64,000 nt of DNA from an uncultured Fluviicola sp. (GTDB taxonomy: Bacteria > Bacteroidota > Bacteroidia > Flavobacteriales > Crocinitomicaceae): the NCBI RefSeq assembly GCF_946478805.1, contig NZ_CAMLDC010000004.1, positions 124,001 to 188,000 on the forward strand, in the 5' to 3' direction. The notes under the pieces are model-generated. The model ran no database searches. It was not told the origin of the DNA and worked only from the letters and a program-made list of their open reading frames with translations. Positions 18,179-27,132 of the stretch are shown here, one piece after another. Both the position numbers and the translations under genes were made by a program. Numbering within the stretch: position 1 is the first letter of the stretch; each line of letters starts with the position of its first letter.

Positions 18179-19030
18179 ATGACCGAACAGCAGCAGATCA
18201 ATTACCAGCGTATCGCTGAAGCGATTGAGTATATTCGAACAAACTTCAAAGAACAGCCCAATCTCGATGAAGTTGCACAAAAGGTTCATTTGAGTCCCTT
18301 CCATTTTCAACGGATCTTTAGTGAATGGGCCGGCACAAGTCCAAAGAAGTTTCTTCAATTCACAACCGTTGAATATGCAAAAAAACTTTTAAGGGAAAAT
18401 CAAACTACTCTTTTTGAAGCCGCATACGAAACCGGACTTTCGGGAACCGGGCGTTTACACGATCTGTTCGTCAATATTGAAGGGATGACACCCACCGAAT
18501 ATAAAAACGGAGGAAAGAACCTGATCATCAATTACAGCTTTGCAGAAAGTCCCTTTGGAAATATCATCGTAGCTTCGACTCAAAAAGGGATTTGTTACAT
18601 GGCATTTTCCGATGATGAGCCTCTTGCACTTGCAACCCTTCAACAGCACTTCCCGAATGCCCGTTTCAGTCACCTGATTGATCCGATTCAGCAAAATGCA
18701 ATTCATATCTTCACTCACGACTGGACAAAATTAAACCAGATAAAACTGCATTTGAAAGGAACCGATTTCCAACTCAAAGTTTGGCAAACACTATTAATGA
18801 TCCCAATGGGACAACTCACTACTTACGGGGCTATTGCACATCATATTGAAAATCCCAATGCTTCAAGAGCTGTAGGCACGGCCATCGGAAGCAATCCGGT
18901 TGCTTTGCTGATTCCTTGTCACCGGGTGATTCAATCTACCGGGGTCTTTGGCGGTTACATGTGGGGAAACACTCGAAAAACAGCTCTTATCGGATGGGAA
19001 GGAACGAAAACATATCCTGAGCTCATCTAG
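18179..19030 (+). CDS. Ada-like regulator/methylated-DNA-[protein]-cysteine S-methyltransferase
   Basis: A 283-residue fusion. Residues 5-105 are an AraC-type helix-turn-helix domain (AQKVHLSPFHFQRIFSEWAGTSPKKF, LSGTGRLHDLFVNIEGMTPTEY). Residues 115-280 are an O6-alkylguanine-DNA alkyltransferase with the active-site motif IPCHRV, Cys247, which accepts the alkyl group irreversibly. The zinc-binding phosphotriester-sensing domain at the N-terminus of E. coli Ada is missing, so the switch that turns Ada into an activator is absent. Start at the ATG 18179 (a TTG nine bases upstream is in frame). Confidence 0.92.
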   Translation: MTEQQQINYQRIAEAIEYIRTNFKEQPNLDEVAQKVHLSPFHFQRIFSEWAGTSPKKFLQFTTVEYAKKLLRENQTTLFEAAYETGLSGTGRLHDLFVNIEGMTPTEYKNGGKNLIINYSFAESPFGNIIVASTQKGICYMAFSDDEPLALATLQQHFPNARFSHLIDPIQQNAIHIFTHDWTKLNQIKLHLKGTDFQLKVWQTLLMIPMGQLTTYGAIAHHIENPNASRAVGTAIGSNPVALLIPCHRVIQSTGVFGGYMWGNTRKTALIGWEGTKTYPELI

Positions 19031-19183
19031 CAAGTTTCGGGTTTTACTGCTAGTCCATTATCCCAATCTTTGCATTCAAGTTTAAAACAGAAATGCAAAA
19101 ATTTAAAAACAACCTTCGAGTAAATAAGCAAAGCTAATCAACCGGGAAGAACTAATCACGCAAGAAAGTATTTTAAAGACCTT

Positions 19184-22100
19184 TTAATTCGTATCAAATC
19201 CCACTTCCAGCTGCATTTCCTTCATCTCTGTAATCATTTTAGCAGATGGATTGATGCGCAATCGTTTGGACGGCATGCTCACTGTGAGATTGTCCAAATG
19301 ATCGATTACTGTGAATTTGACTGAGCAATTCCCTTCTTCGCTTTCCTTGAACATCGATTCCAGCTTGTTCAACATCATCTGGTCCAACAATTTGATCGGA
19401 ACCGTGATATTGATCGTGGCCGTTTTCGTTCCCATCATATCCTGCAATTGCTCAATGGAGTTGATGCTGAATTCAATCGGTTTCATTTTCGTGATCTTAT
19501 CCGGATAAGGACCTTCCTGAACCCGTCCTTTGATGGCAACAAACAGATCCTTCGTCAACAAATGTTTGAATTTCAAATAAGTATCTCCGAAAATGTATTG
19601 CTTGTGGGAATTCGTATAATCCTCAATCAGGATCAAACCGAATGGTTTCCCTGTTTTAGTTGTCAAATGTTGTGCATCGGTAATGATGGCGGGAATCGTA
19701 AAATCGCGCCCCAAATGATTTTTCACATTGGAGAGCAGTTCCACATTTCCATTGCAAAATGCTTCTATCTCCACCCGGAAATCATCCAAAGGGTGCCCGG
19801 AAATAAAGATCCCAACCACTTCACGCTCGCGATTCAATTTATAGAGCAAGCTCCATTCTTCCGAAGCCGGAATGGTCGGTTCAGGCATTTTCACATCTGC
19901 CGATTCCCCGAACATGGAAACCTGTGCAGAATTTTCATTGTCCTGCAAGCTGTTACCGTACTTCAGCGCATTTTCAATGAAAGTTTTTCCCCCGGGATCC
20001 AAGGCAAAATACTGCGCCCGGTGTGCCCCGCGGAATGAATCGAAACAACCGGCATACGCCATACTTTCCAAGGCTTTCTTGTTTACAAGACGCAAATTCA
20101 GGCGCTTGGTCATTTCAAAAATGGACTGGAACCAGCCTTCTTCCTCCCGATTCTGAATGATATTTTCCACAGGACCACTTCCCAAACCTTTGATTCCACC
20201 CAACCCGAAACGGATCGCTCCGGCAGCGTTCACTGTAAATTCATAAACCGATTCATTCACATCCGGTCCAAGTACTTCAAGCCCCATACGCCGGCATTCT
20301 TCCATGAAGAAGCTCACCTGCGTGATGTCATTCAAGTTATTGGAAAGTACCGCAGCCATAAATTCAGCCGGGTAATTGGCTTTCAGATACGCTGTTTGGT
20401 AAGCAATCCAGGCATAACAAGTGGAATGCGATTTGTTGAAGGCGTAGGATGCAAATGCTTCCCAGTCTTTCCAGATCTTCTCCAAAACCACCGGATCATG
20501 TCCGCGTTGTCCTCCTTGTTCTACGAACTGAGGTTTCATTTTATCCAGGATGTAGCGTTGCTTCTTACCCATTGCTTTACGCAATACGTCGGCATCACCC
20601 TTGGAGAATCCAGCCAATTTCTGGGATAAAAGCATTACTTGCTCCTGGTAGACTGTAATTCCATATGTTTCCTTCAGAAACTCTTCACAGGCATCTAAAT
20701 CGTATTTAATCTCTTGTTCCCCGTTCTTCCGTTTAATGAAATCGGGAATATATTCCAACGGACCCGGACGATACAAGGCATTCATCGCAATCAAATCCGC
20801 AAATACGGACGGACGCAATTCACGCATGTATTTCTGCATTCCGGGACTCTCGTATTGGAAAATCCCTACCGTTTCACCTCGTTGGAACAACTCGTAGGTT
20901 TTCAGATCATCAATCGGAAAAGTATCCGGATCCAAATCAATATCGTGTCGCTTCTTTACGTTTTTGACCGCATCCTTGATCAAGGTCAAGGTTTTCAGTC
21001 CCAGGAAGTCCATTTTCAACAATCCCGCTTCTTCCGCAACCGAGTTATCGAATTGGGTACACCACATCCCTGTATCTTTTGCAAGTGCTACGGGAACGAA
21101 ATTGGTAATATCATCAGGTGTGATGATGACACCACAGGCGTGAATTCCGGTATTGCGGACAGAACCTTCAATGCGCTGTGCTTGTCTCAAAACCTGAGCG
21201 CGCATGTCCGTTCCTTTCGCAAGTAATCGCAGTTCCTGCACATTCGCCAGGTCCTGCGGACTATTCGTCAACTTCTCTGCAAGTTTCGGTTCTTCCCAAT
21301 TGAAGATCGCATCCAATGAGAAGTTATCCGGGATGAGCTTCGCCAAGCCATTCGTTTCAATCAAAGGCAAATCCAATACACGTCCCGCATCCCGAATGGA
21401 AGACTTTGCAGCCATTGTTCCATACGTAATGATTTGCGCAACTTGGTTGGAGCCATATTTTTCAATTACCCAGTCAATGACTCTTCCACGGCCTTCATCA
21501 TCGAAGTCGATATCGATATCGGGCATGGAAACACGATCCGGGTTCAGGAAACGCTCAAATAGCAAATCGTAGGCGATCGGATCCACATTGGTAATTCCCG
21601 TACAATAAGCAACGGCAGAACCCGCCGCCGATCCACGGCCCGGACCAACAGAAACACCCATATCGCGGGCTGCCTGACAAAAATCCTGTACGATCAAGAA
21701 ATACCCGGGATATCCCGTTTTCTCAACCGTCGCCAATTCAAAGTCCAAGCGTTCGCGAATTTCGTCCGTAATCTCCGGATAGCGTTTGGCAGCACCTTCA
21801 TATGTCAGATGGCGCAAATAGGCATTCTCACCTCTTTTTCCACCATCAACCTCATCTTCCGCATGCTTGAATTCTTCCGGAATCTCAAATGCAGGAAGGA
21901 GTACTTCACGAGCAAGCGGATAGTGTTCGATTTTTCCTAAGATTTCTGCAACGCTTTCAATTGCTTCGGGAAGATCCAGGAATAATTCCTTCATTTCATC
22001 ACCGGATTTGAAGTAATACTCTTCGTTTTCCAGTCCGAAGCGGAAGTTTCTTCCTTTTCCTTTTGGAGTAGTTACTTGTTCGCCATCACGCACACACAAC

Positions 22101-23572
22101 AAAATATCGTGCGTATTGGCATCTTCTCTTGTTGCATAAAACGTATTATTGGTCGCAACCAATTTTATTTCATGTTTGTTGGCCAATTTGATCAAGGAGG
22201 CATTCACCCGGTTTTCATCTTCCTGTCCGTGGCGCATAATCTCCACATACAAATCATCCTGAAACAGGTTCTTCCACCACACCAATGCATCCTCGGCCTG
22301 CTTTTCACCTACATTCAGAAGTAAACTTGGGATCTCACCATTCAACCCACCTGTCAATACAATCAGATCTTCATGGTATTGCTCCACGGCAGACTTATCA
22401 ATCCTCGGAACGTAATACATTCCTTCGGTGTGAGCCATGGAAGCCAACTTGATGAGGTTGTGATAGCCTTTTTTATTTTTTGCAATGAAAACAACCAGTG
22501 ATCCATTGTCTTTTACGCTTTTATCCAGACGGTCGCGGCACACATACATTTCACAACCGATGATCGGCAATAAAGGTTGTCTGTTATAAGTTTGTCCGTT
22601 TTCTTCCGCTTCCTGTCTTTCCGCTGCAATTTCCTTATTGATCCCGGCAATCGCTTTCTCGAAATGAAAGGCTGCCATCATGTTTCCGATATCCGTCAAA
22701 GCAACGGCCGGCATGTTGTGCTTGATCGCTTGTTTCACCAATCCTTTCACATCCATGGTGGATTGCAAAATGGTGAATTGCGTATGATTGTGTAAGTGAA
22801 CGAACGGAATATCTTTTAATCGTTCGCGTGCTTCTGAAACGTCGACCGAAACAGAATCGTCACTTGTTTGTTTTTTGAGTTTGGCACTTTCCTCTTTCAG
22901 ATTGAGGTGTGTCAGCCCGATCGGTTGGATGAAATCCGGATTCGCAATCTTGAACCGATTGAAATATTCCAATTCAACTTTCAGTTCTTCTTTCGTGAAG
23001 ACTTCCCTGCGAACCAATTCAAAGAAACAACGCGTAGTCGCTTCCACATCGGCAGTTGCGTTGTGGGCTTCACCAAAAGGAACACTGAATAAATAGTTGT
23101 GTAATTCTGTTAGTGTAGGCAATTTGAATTTCCCTCCACGTCCGCCGGGAATCTTACACAATTCCGCGGTGACTTCAGTACACGTATCCAGAACAGGAAG
23201 ATCGTGCATATTGGTTTCCACCTTCGTCCGCAGAAACTCAGCGCCCATGATATTAAGGTCGAACCCGATATTTTGTCCGACTACAAAATCTGATTTCCGT
23301 AGGGCTTCATTAAATTCTGCGATAACATCCTCCAAAGCCTGTCCTTGTTCCAAAGCCAATTCGGTAGAAATTCCATGAATCCGTTCTGCATCGTAAGGGA
23401 TATCAAATCCATCGGGGCGAATCAGGAAATCTTTTGCTTCGACCAAATTCCCCAATTCATCATGTAATTGCCAGGCAATCTGGATCGCTCTCGGCCAATT
23501 GTCTAAATCGGTCAAAGGCGCATTCCAATCGCGAGGTAAACCTGTTGTTTCGGTATCGAAAATCAAATACAT
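19184..23572 (-). CDS. dnaE: DNA polymerase III subunit alpha with fused N-terminal DEDDh proofreading exonuclease
   Basis: A 1462-residue replicative polymerase. Residues 1-190 are a DnaQ-like 3'-5' exonuclease (FDTETTGLP; NIGFDLN; EAHNATADVEA with His and Asp of the DEDDh set). A PHP domain starts near 255 (HLHNHTQF). The polymerase active site PDIDIDF lies near residue 680 and MDFLGLK further on; the (HhH)2, OB and tail regions follow. A sliding-clamp motif QVSMF lies near residue 1216. The ATG at 23572 begins MYLIFDTETTG; the longer frame from a TTG adds seven unsupported residues. This alpha-epsilon fusion is known from Bacteroidota; it differs from PolC, where the exonuclease is inserted inside the PHP domain. 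Confidence 0.96.
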   Translation of the reverse strand: MYLIFDTETTGLPRDWNAPLTDLDNWPRAIQIAWQLHDELGNLVEAKDFLIRPDGFDIPYDAERIHGISTELALEQGQALEDVIAEFNEALRKSDFVVGQNIGFDLNIMGAEFLRTKVETNMHDLPVLDTCTEVTAELCKIPGGRGGKFKLPTLTELHNYLFSVPFGEAHNATADVEATTRCFFELVRREVFTKEELKVELEYFNRFKIANPDFIQPIGLTHLNLKEESAKLKKQTSDDSVSVDVSEARERLKDIPFVHLHNHTQFTILQSTMDVKGLVKQAIKHNMPAVALTDIGNMMAAFHFEKAIAGINKEIAAERQEAEENGQTYNRQPLLPIIGCEMYVCRDRLDKSVKDNGSLVVFIAKNKKGYHNLIKLASMAHTEGMYYVPRIDKSAVEQYHEDLIVLTGGLNGEIPSLLLNVGEKQAEDALVWWKNLFQDDLYVEIMRHGQEDENRVNASLIKLANKHEIKLVATNNTFYATREDANTHDILLCVRDGEQVTTPKGKGRNFRFGLENEEYYFKSGDEMKELFLDLPEAIESVAEILGKIEHYPLAREVLLPAFEIPEEFKHAEDEVDGGKRGENAYLRHLTYEGAAKRYPEITDEIRERLDFELATVEKTGYPGYFLIVQDFCQAARDMGVSVGPGRGSAAGSAVAYCTGITNVDPIAYDLLFERFLNPDRVSMPDIDIDFDDEGRGRVIDWVIEKYGSNQVAQIITYGTMAAKSSIRDAGRVLDLPLIETNGLAKLIPDNFSLDAIFNWEEPKLAEKLTNSPQDLANVQELRLLAKGTDMRAQVLRQAQRIEGSVRNTGIHACGVIITPDDITNFVPVALAKDTGMWCTQFDNSVAEEAGLLKMDFLGLKTLTLIKDAVKNVKKRHDIDLDPDTFPIDDLKTYELFQRGETVGIFQYESPGMQKYMRELRPSVFADLIAMNALYRPGPLEYIPDFIKRKNGEQEIKYDLDACEEFLKETYGITVYQEQVMLLSQKLAGFSKGDADVLRKAMGKKQRYILDKMKPQFVEQGGQRGHDPVVLEKIWKDWEAFASYAFNKSHSTCYAWIAYQTAYLKANYPAEFMAAVLSNNLNDITQVSFFMEECRRMGLEVLGPDVNESVYEFTVNAAGAIRFGLGGIKGLGSGPVENIIQNREEEGWFQSIFEMTKRLNLRLVNKKALESMAYAGCFDSFRGAHRAQYFALDPGGKTFIENALKYGNSLQDNENSAQVSMFGESADVKMPEPTIPASEEWSLLYKLNREREVVGIFISGHPLDDFRVEIEAFCNGNVELLSNVKNHLGRDFTIPAIITDAQHLTTKTGKPFGLILIEDYTNSHKQYIFGDTYLKFKHLLTKDLFVAIKGRVQEGPYPDKITKMKPIEFSINSIEQLQDMMGTKTATINITVPIKLLDQMMLNKLESMFKESEEGNCSVKFTVIDHLDNLTVSMPSKRLRINPSAKMITEMKEMQLEVGFDTN

Positions 23573-23739
23573 GAGAGTCCTTTTTTGGGACAATAAAGAT
23601 AGTCAAAAGAAAGGGATGAATAAAAACAAGATTGGTTCTTGTTAATAACTCATCCCTATTCTTTGAAAGTTTTACCCAATGGAATCTTTCATCTCAGATT
23701 TATCAAGACTTCATCGGTATATACCTATGTTCCGATATT

Positions 23740-23768
23740 GCTATTTTGCTATTTTGCTATTTTGCTAT
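23740..23768. repeat. Tandem octamer repeat
   Basis: The unit GCTATTTT occurs 3.6 times head to tail in the spacer between dnaE and the last DUF1573 gene. It is outside coding sequence and looks like a slippage-prone microsatellite. Confidence 0.85.
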
Positions 23769-23788
23769 ATTCCAAATTTACGTGGCGT

Positions 23789-24229
23789 TTACTTCGTTGA
23801 ATCAGGTGCTGACTCGAGACTCACTTCTTTCGCCGGAAGCACATTCCCTTTGATCTTCAATACCAGAACGGGCGAATTAGCAGCGTTGGAGAAAACCGTG
23901 AAACTCTTGGTAAACGGACCAACCCTTTTCGTATCATAATGAATTTTTATTTCGCTTATTTTACCAGGGGCAACTGGTTCTGTTGGCCATTTAACAAGCG
24001 TACAGGAACAAGAATTTCCTACATTTTGGATAATTAATGGCTCTGTCCCCGTATTTTTAAACTCAAAATTATAATCACCTTTCCCTTCATATGGAAACTC
24101 TCCATAATCAAGAATGTATTCTGGAAAAAAAATCTGTGGTCCTTCAGTCGTTTCTTGAGCATGTGCGCCTTGCTTGAACCCGAGCAATAAGCAGCTAGTT
24201 ATTAAAATGTAAACTCGGTATATTTTCAT
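23789..24229 (-). CDS. DUF1573 protein, copy 4 of the tandem cluster
   Basis: A 146-residue exported protein (signal peptide cleaved near AHAQE). It has the DUF1573 pattern: DYGEFPYEG, FEFKNTGTEPLIIQNVGNSCSCT, EPVAPGKISEIKIHYDT, KIKGNVLP. DUF1573 domains are Ig-like (ASH/MSP-type) beta-sandwiches with a conserved C-x-C; function is unknown. It is the most diverged of the four copies here (FFPEYILDYG opening). It follows copy 3 by 11 bases and is the last gene of the unit. Confidence 0.88.
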   Translation of the reverse strand: MKIYRVYILITSCLLLGFKQGAHAQETTEGPQIFFPEYILDYGEFPYEGKGDYNFEFKNTGTEPLIIQNVGNSCSCTLVKWPTEPVAPGKISEIKIHYDTKRVGPFTKSFTVFSNAANSPVLVLKIKGNVLPAKEVSLESAPDSTK

Positions 24230-24240
24230 CCGGATGAAAT

Positions 24241-24690
24241 TTAGTTTGTCACCGGAACTTCACTATCATTAACAGGACTAGCTACTACTTTCGCAGGAAG
24301 CACATTCCCTTTAATGCGGACTACTTTAACAGCTTCGTTCACCGCATTGGATGCAATAGTCACAGACTTATTAATTGAGCCGGAATTGTTTGTATTGTAA
24401 TGAACTGTTATTTCACCGGTTTTACCTGGCAAGATCGGATCTTTGGTCCAACTTGGAACGGTACAGGAACAAGAACCTTTTACGTTTTCCAGAATCAGCG
24501 GAGCGTTTCCTGTATTCTTGAAGATAAACACGCAATCCCCATTCGCACCATTTTCGATTGTTCCGTAATCATGCGAGTCTTTCTCAAATTCGATTTGCGG
24601 ACCATTCAGCACTTCCGGTTGTGCAACTGCCTGTTTCATACCAAGTGTAAAAACAAAACTTAAGATTAAAAATAATGTATTCGATTTCAT
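24241..24690 (-). CDS. DUF1573 protein, copy 3 of the tandem cluster
   Basis: A 149-residue exported DUF1573 protein: signal peptide with cleavage near AVAQP, then HDYGTIENG, FKNTGNAPLILENVKGSCSCTVPSW, GKTGEITVHYNT, VRIKGNVLPAK. It closely resembles copy 1 at 25247-25693, including the C-terminal SPVNDS/SPVNDG stretch, so the two arose by a recent duplication. The ATG at 24690 is used because the upstream frame only adds a TTG start. A 168-base spacer with a short repeat separates it from copy 2, so it may have its own promoter. Confidence 0.9.
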   Translation of the reverse strand: MKSNTLFLILSFVFTLGMKQAVAQPEVLNGPQIEFEKDSHDYGTIENGANGDCVFIFKNTGNAPLILENVKGSCSCTVPSWTKDPILPGKTGEITVHYNTNNSGSINKSVTIASNAVNEAVKVVRIKGNVLPAKVVASPVNDSEVPVTN

Positions 24691-24819
24691 AACGTAGAAT
24701 TTATAAGATTTCAAGCAATCTACGCAATCGAAACCAAGAAAGCTCAGGGATTAACAAGACCTTAACTCAAGTCTTAAATAGCTGTTAAATTAGGGATTCG
24801 GAGGCAACCATTTCCAAAC

Positions 24820-24845
24820 TCAAAATTGAAAATTGAGAATTCAAA
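24820..24845. repeat. AATTGA-rich degenerate intergenic repeat
   Basis: Overlapping AAATTGA/GAGAATTC units in the spacer between DUF1573 copies 2 and 3; the same type recurs at 51980-52080. Confidence 0.5.
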
Positions 24846-24858
24846 AAGAGAAAATTAT

Positions 24859-25233
24859 TTATTCATCCTCCGGGATAATGAAAACTTTGAAGCGAACCTT
24901 TTCGGTTCCTTTTTTGGTGTTTGTCGAAAGGATGACCGAACGATCCTGTTCGTAGTACTTTCCTTTGGTTTCGAAAGTTATGTGAAGTACAGCAGATTTT
25001 CCGGGTGGAATGGGTTCGGGAAGTGTTGCTTTGGTACAAGGACAGGAAACCTTGTAATCGGAGATAATCAATGGAACGTCACCTGTATTTGTAATTACAT
25101 AATCATGTGAAATAACGGGACCTTCTTTTGTTTTGGGAAAGGTAAACACTCCCTTATCAACAGAAAATTCCGCTTTCTGACCAATGCAAAAAGCGGAATT
25201 CAATATGAGAAATGCGATAGCTAAATAACGCAT
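24859..25233 (-). CDS. DUF1573 protein, copy 2 of the tandem cluster
   Basis: A 124-residue exported protein, shorter than its neighbours. Signal peptide MRYLAIAFLILNSAFCIGQ, then DYVITNTGDVPLIISDYKVSCPCTKATLPEPIPPGKSAVLHITFET. The C-x-C pair is kept as CPC rather than CSC/CGC. The start at 25233 lies 13 bases after the stop of copy 1, whereas the longest frame would overlap copy 1 by 29 bases and carry no signal peptide at its beginning. Confidence 0.88.
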   Translation of the reverse strand: MRYLAIAFLILNSAFCIGQKAEFSVDKGVFTFPKTKEGPVISHDYVITNTGDVPLIISDYKVSCPCTKATLPEPIPPGKSAVLHITFETKGKYYEQDRSVILSTNTKKGTEKVRFKVFIIPEDE

Positions 25234-25246
25234 TCGATTTTCTTTT

Positions 25247-25693
25247 TTAGTGAGCAGATGGAGCACCACCGTCATTTACAGGGCTCGTTCCTTCCGGTTG
25301 AGGAGCAACATTTCCTTTGATACGGATTACTTTCGTTGGCTCGTTTACAGCATTTGAAGTGATTGTTACATTCTTGTTGATTGCACCGGAACGTTTTGTA
25401 TCGTACTTCACTGTAATTACTCCTTTTGCTCCCGGAGCAATTGGTTCTTTCGGCCACTCAGGAACCGTACAACCACATGATCCTTTTGCATTTGAAATAA
25501 TCAAAGGCGCGTTACCTGTATTTGTGAAAGTAAACGTACAAGCTCCGTTACCTCCATATTTGATATTTCCGTAATCATGCGTTTCTTTTGCGAATTCGAT
25601 CTTAGCTCCGTTTTGAACCTCTTGCGCTACCGCAGTGTTTGCACCGATCACAGCTACAAAAGCTAACATCATTGTAAATAATACCTTTTTCAT
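25247..25693 (-). CDS. DUF1573 protein, copy 1 of the tandem cluster
   Basis: A 148-residue exported protein and first gene of the unit. Signal peptide ends near TAVAQE; the domain shows ETHDYGNIKYGG, FTNTGNAPLIISNAKGSCGCTVPEW, GAKGVITVKYDTKRSGAINKNVTITSNA and IRIKGNVAPQ. Members are abundant in Bacteroidota and Planctomycetota without an assigned biochemical role; the fold suggests an adaptor or structural protein in the periplasm. The C-terminal proline/serine-rich tail is low complexity. Confidence 0.92.
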   Translation of the reverse strand: MKKVLFTMMLAFVAVIGANTAVAQEVQNGAKIEFAKETHDYGNIKYGGNGACTFTFTNTGNAPLIISNAKGSCGCTVPEWPKEPIAPGAKGVITVKYDTKRSGAINKNVTITSNAVNEPTKVIRIKGNVAPQPEGTSPVNDGGAPSAH

Positions 25694-25784
25694 CTTCGTT
25701 TCTTTTAGTTGTTGTAAATATAGATTATATAGTTTTACCTCTTTGTTTCTTTAACACATAGTTAACGAAAAACTCGTCAAAATA

Positions 25785-26345
25785 CTAATTTGCTTTTGAA
25801 ACATATTCATCAAAGGTCAAATCCACATATTTCAAACGTTCTTCGATCTGTTTTCGTTGCTCGGCATCCATTTTCGGATTTTCCTTTAACAACATTTCGT
25901 AATACATTTTAACCTTGTCTTTTTGCCTTGGAATAACAAATACATCATAAGCCCCTGCGAGACTTTCCAATACCATTGCCCGATTCTTATACATCGGGTA
26001 CATCAGGATCAGGGAATCCGCTACGATAACGGAACGCTGATGTAAATTGGCAGAAGCAAAAATAATGTGTGCCTTATCCATATATTTCGGAGCATCTTTC
26101 GATTTGGGAAAACGATGGGCAACGGCCAAACATTTTTCAGCATACACCACTGCAGTTTCCTGGTTATATTCAAGCGTTCCGGTAGCTGAAGATTTCTTCA
26201 AGGAATCCTCAAATGTTTTCACTTCCCGAACTGCTGCTGTAATGTTGACATCCTCTTTTTCACTAACTGTCGATTCAACAGTTGCCGGTTCAGAAGAGCA
26301 AGCAAAGAGGAACAGCCCCATTCCAAATGCAATTAATCGGTTCAT
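25785..26345 (-). CDS. Hypothetical lipoprotein, helical, coupled to def
   Basis: A 186-residue lipoprotein; lipobox LFAC gives lipidated Cys16 (second serine-rich SSEPA stretch after it). The mature chain is predicted helical, with TPR-like pairs (YNQETAVVYAEKCLAVAHRFPKSKDAPKYMDKAHIIFA and ...KVKMYYEMLLKENPKMDAEQRKQIEERLKYV). Its ATG overlaps the def stop codon (TAATG at 26343-26347), so translation is coupled. Similar small TPR lipoproteins behind def occur in other flavobacteria as far as I recall; function unknown. Confidence 0.8.
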   Translation of the reverse strand: MNRLIAFGMGLFLFACSSEPATVESTVSEKEDVNITAAVREVKTFEDSLKKSSATGTLEYNQETAVVYAEKCLAVAHRFPKSKDAPKYMDKAHIIFASANLHQRSVIVADSLILMYPMYKNRAMVLESLAGAYDVFVIPRQKDKVKMYYEMLLKENPKMDAEQRKQIEERLKYVDLTFDEYVSKAN

Positions 26346-26941
26346 TATTTTCCTTTTTTGAATGATGGGAACTTCATTTTATAAGCCACAGAGATCAAAC
26401 CCTGGGAAATATTCTGAAGTCTTTTTGTCAATAATCTTCTTTTCAACACGGAAAGGTGGTCTGTAAATAAAACTCCTTCAATGTGATCGTATTCGTGCTG
26501 AATGATCCGTGCTTTATAGCCGTCGAACCATTCATCGTGGAATTGCCAGTTCTCATCGTAATAAGTTATCCGGATCTTTTCCTTCCGCATCACTTCTTCA
26601 CGGATCTTCGGAATACTCAGGCATCCTTCATGAAAGCCCCAGGATTCACCGGTTTCTTCTTCGATAATCGGATTGATAAAAACGCGTTTGAATCCTTCCA
26701 TTCCTTCTGCTTTCGGGTCTTCTTCTTCATCTTCATCCGTTTCTGCAAACGGACTTCCATCTACAACGAATAAACGGATTGAACGGTTGATCTGAGGAGC
26801 AGCCAAACCAACTCCCGATGCTTCGTACATCGTTTCGAACATATCTTCTATCAGTTTATTCAATTCCGGATAGTCTTTGTCGATTTCGACAGCTTCTTTT
26901 TTTAGGATCGGATCACCGTAAGCTACAATTGGCAATATCAT
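26345..26941 (-). CDS. def: Peptide deformylase
   Basis: A 198-residue metalloenzyme that removes the formyl group from nascent N-terminal methionine. All three motifs are present: GVGLAAPQ (about 43-50), EGCLSIP (about 104-110, metal-ligand Cys) and QHEYDH (about 148-153, two metal-ligand His and catalytic Glu). An acidic insertion (ETDEDEEEDPKAEG) between motifs 1 and 2 is larger than in E. coli but usual for Bacteroidota. It is the first gene of a two-gene unit with the downstream lipoprotein. Confidence 0.97.
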   Translation of the reverse strand: MILPIVAYGDPILKKEAVEIDKDYPELNKLIEDMFETMYEASGVGLAAPQINRSIRLFVVDGSPFAETDEDEEEDPKAEGMEGFKRVFINPIIEEETGESWGFHEGCLSIPKIREEVMRKEKIRITYYDENWQFHDEWFDGYKARIIQHEYDHIEGVLFTDHLSVLKRRLLTKRLQNISQGLISVAYKMKFPSFKKGK

Positions 26942-27008
26942 TTTTTATTCTTTTTTAAATCATCAATAGAACCAAGCGTCAATTCCATTTTTTAGAACGA
27001 TACGTTGA

Positions 27009-27088
27009 GTTCAAACGTTGAAAAAGTTCAAAATTGTTCAAGAGTTCAATCCTATTTTGAGCTGTTTGAACATTTAAACGCTTTGAAC
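27009..27088. repeat. Imperfect inverted repeat built from GTTCAAA units
   Basis: Arms at 27009-27033 and 27064-27088 pair through GTTCAAA/TTTGAAC blocks; the centre contains further GTTCAA copies. It lies between ruvX and def, both on the minus strand, and could fold in the ruvX transcript. Confidence 0.6.
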
Positions 27089-27132
27089 ATTTTTACAAAG
27101 TTAGGAAATAGAGTCTTTCGAAATACTTTTCC

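Noticed and set aside
19448..20038. 196-codon plus-strand frame inside dnaE
   Set aside because: Mirror frame of a highly conserved polymerase gene; no independent motif or promoter.
20714..21226. 170-codon plus-strand frame inside dnaE
   Set aside because: Same reason; it runs opposite the polymerase active-site region.
27009..27088. CRISPR-like array
   Set aside because: The GTTCAAA units are short, irregular and without spacers of constant length.
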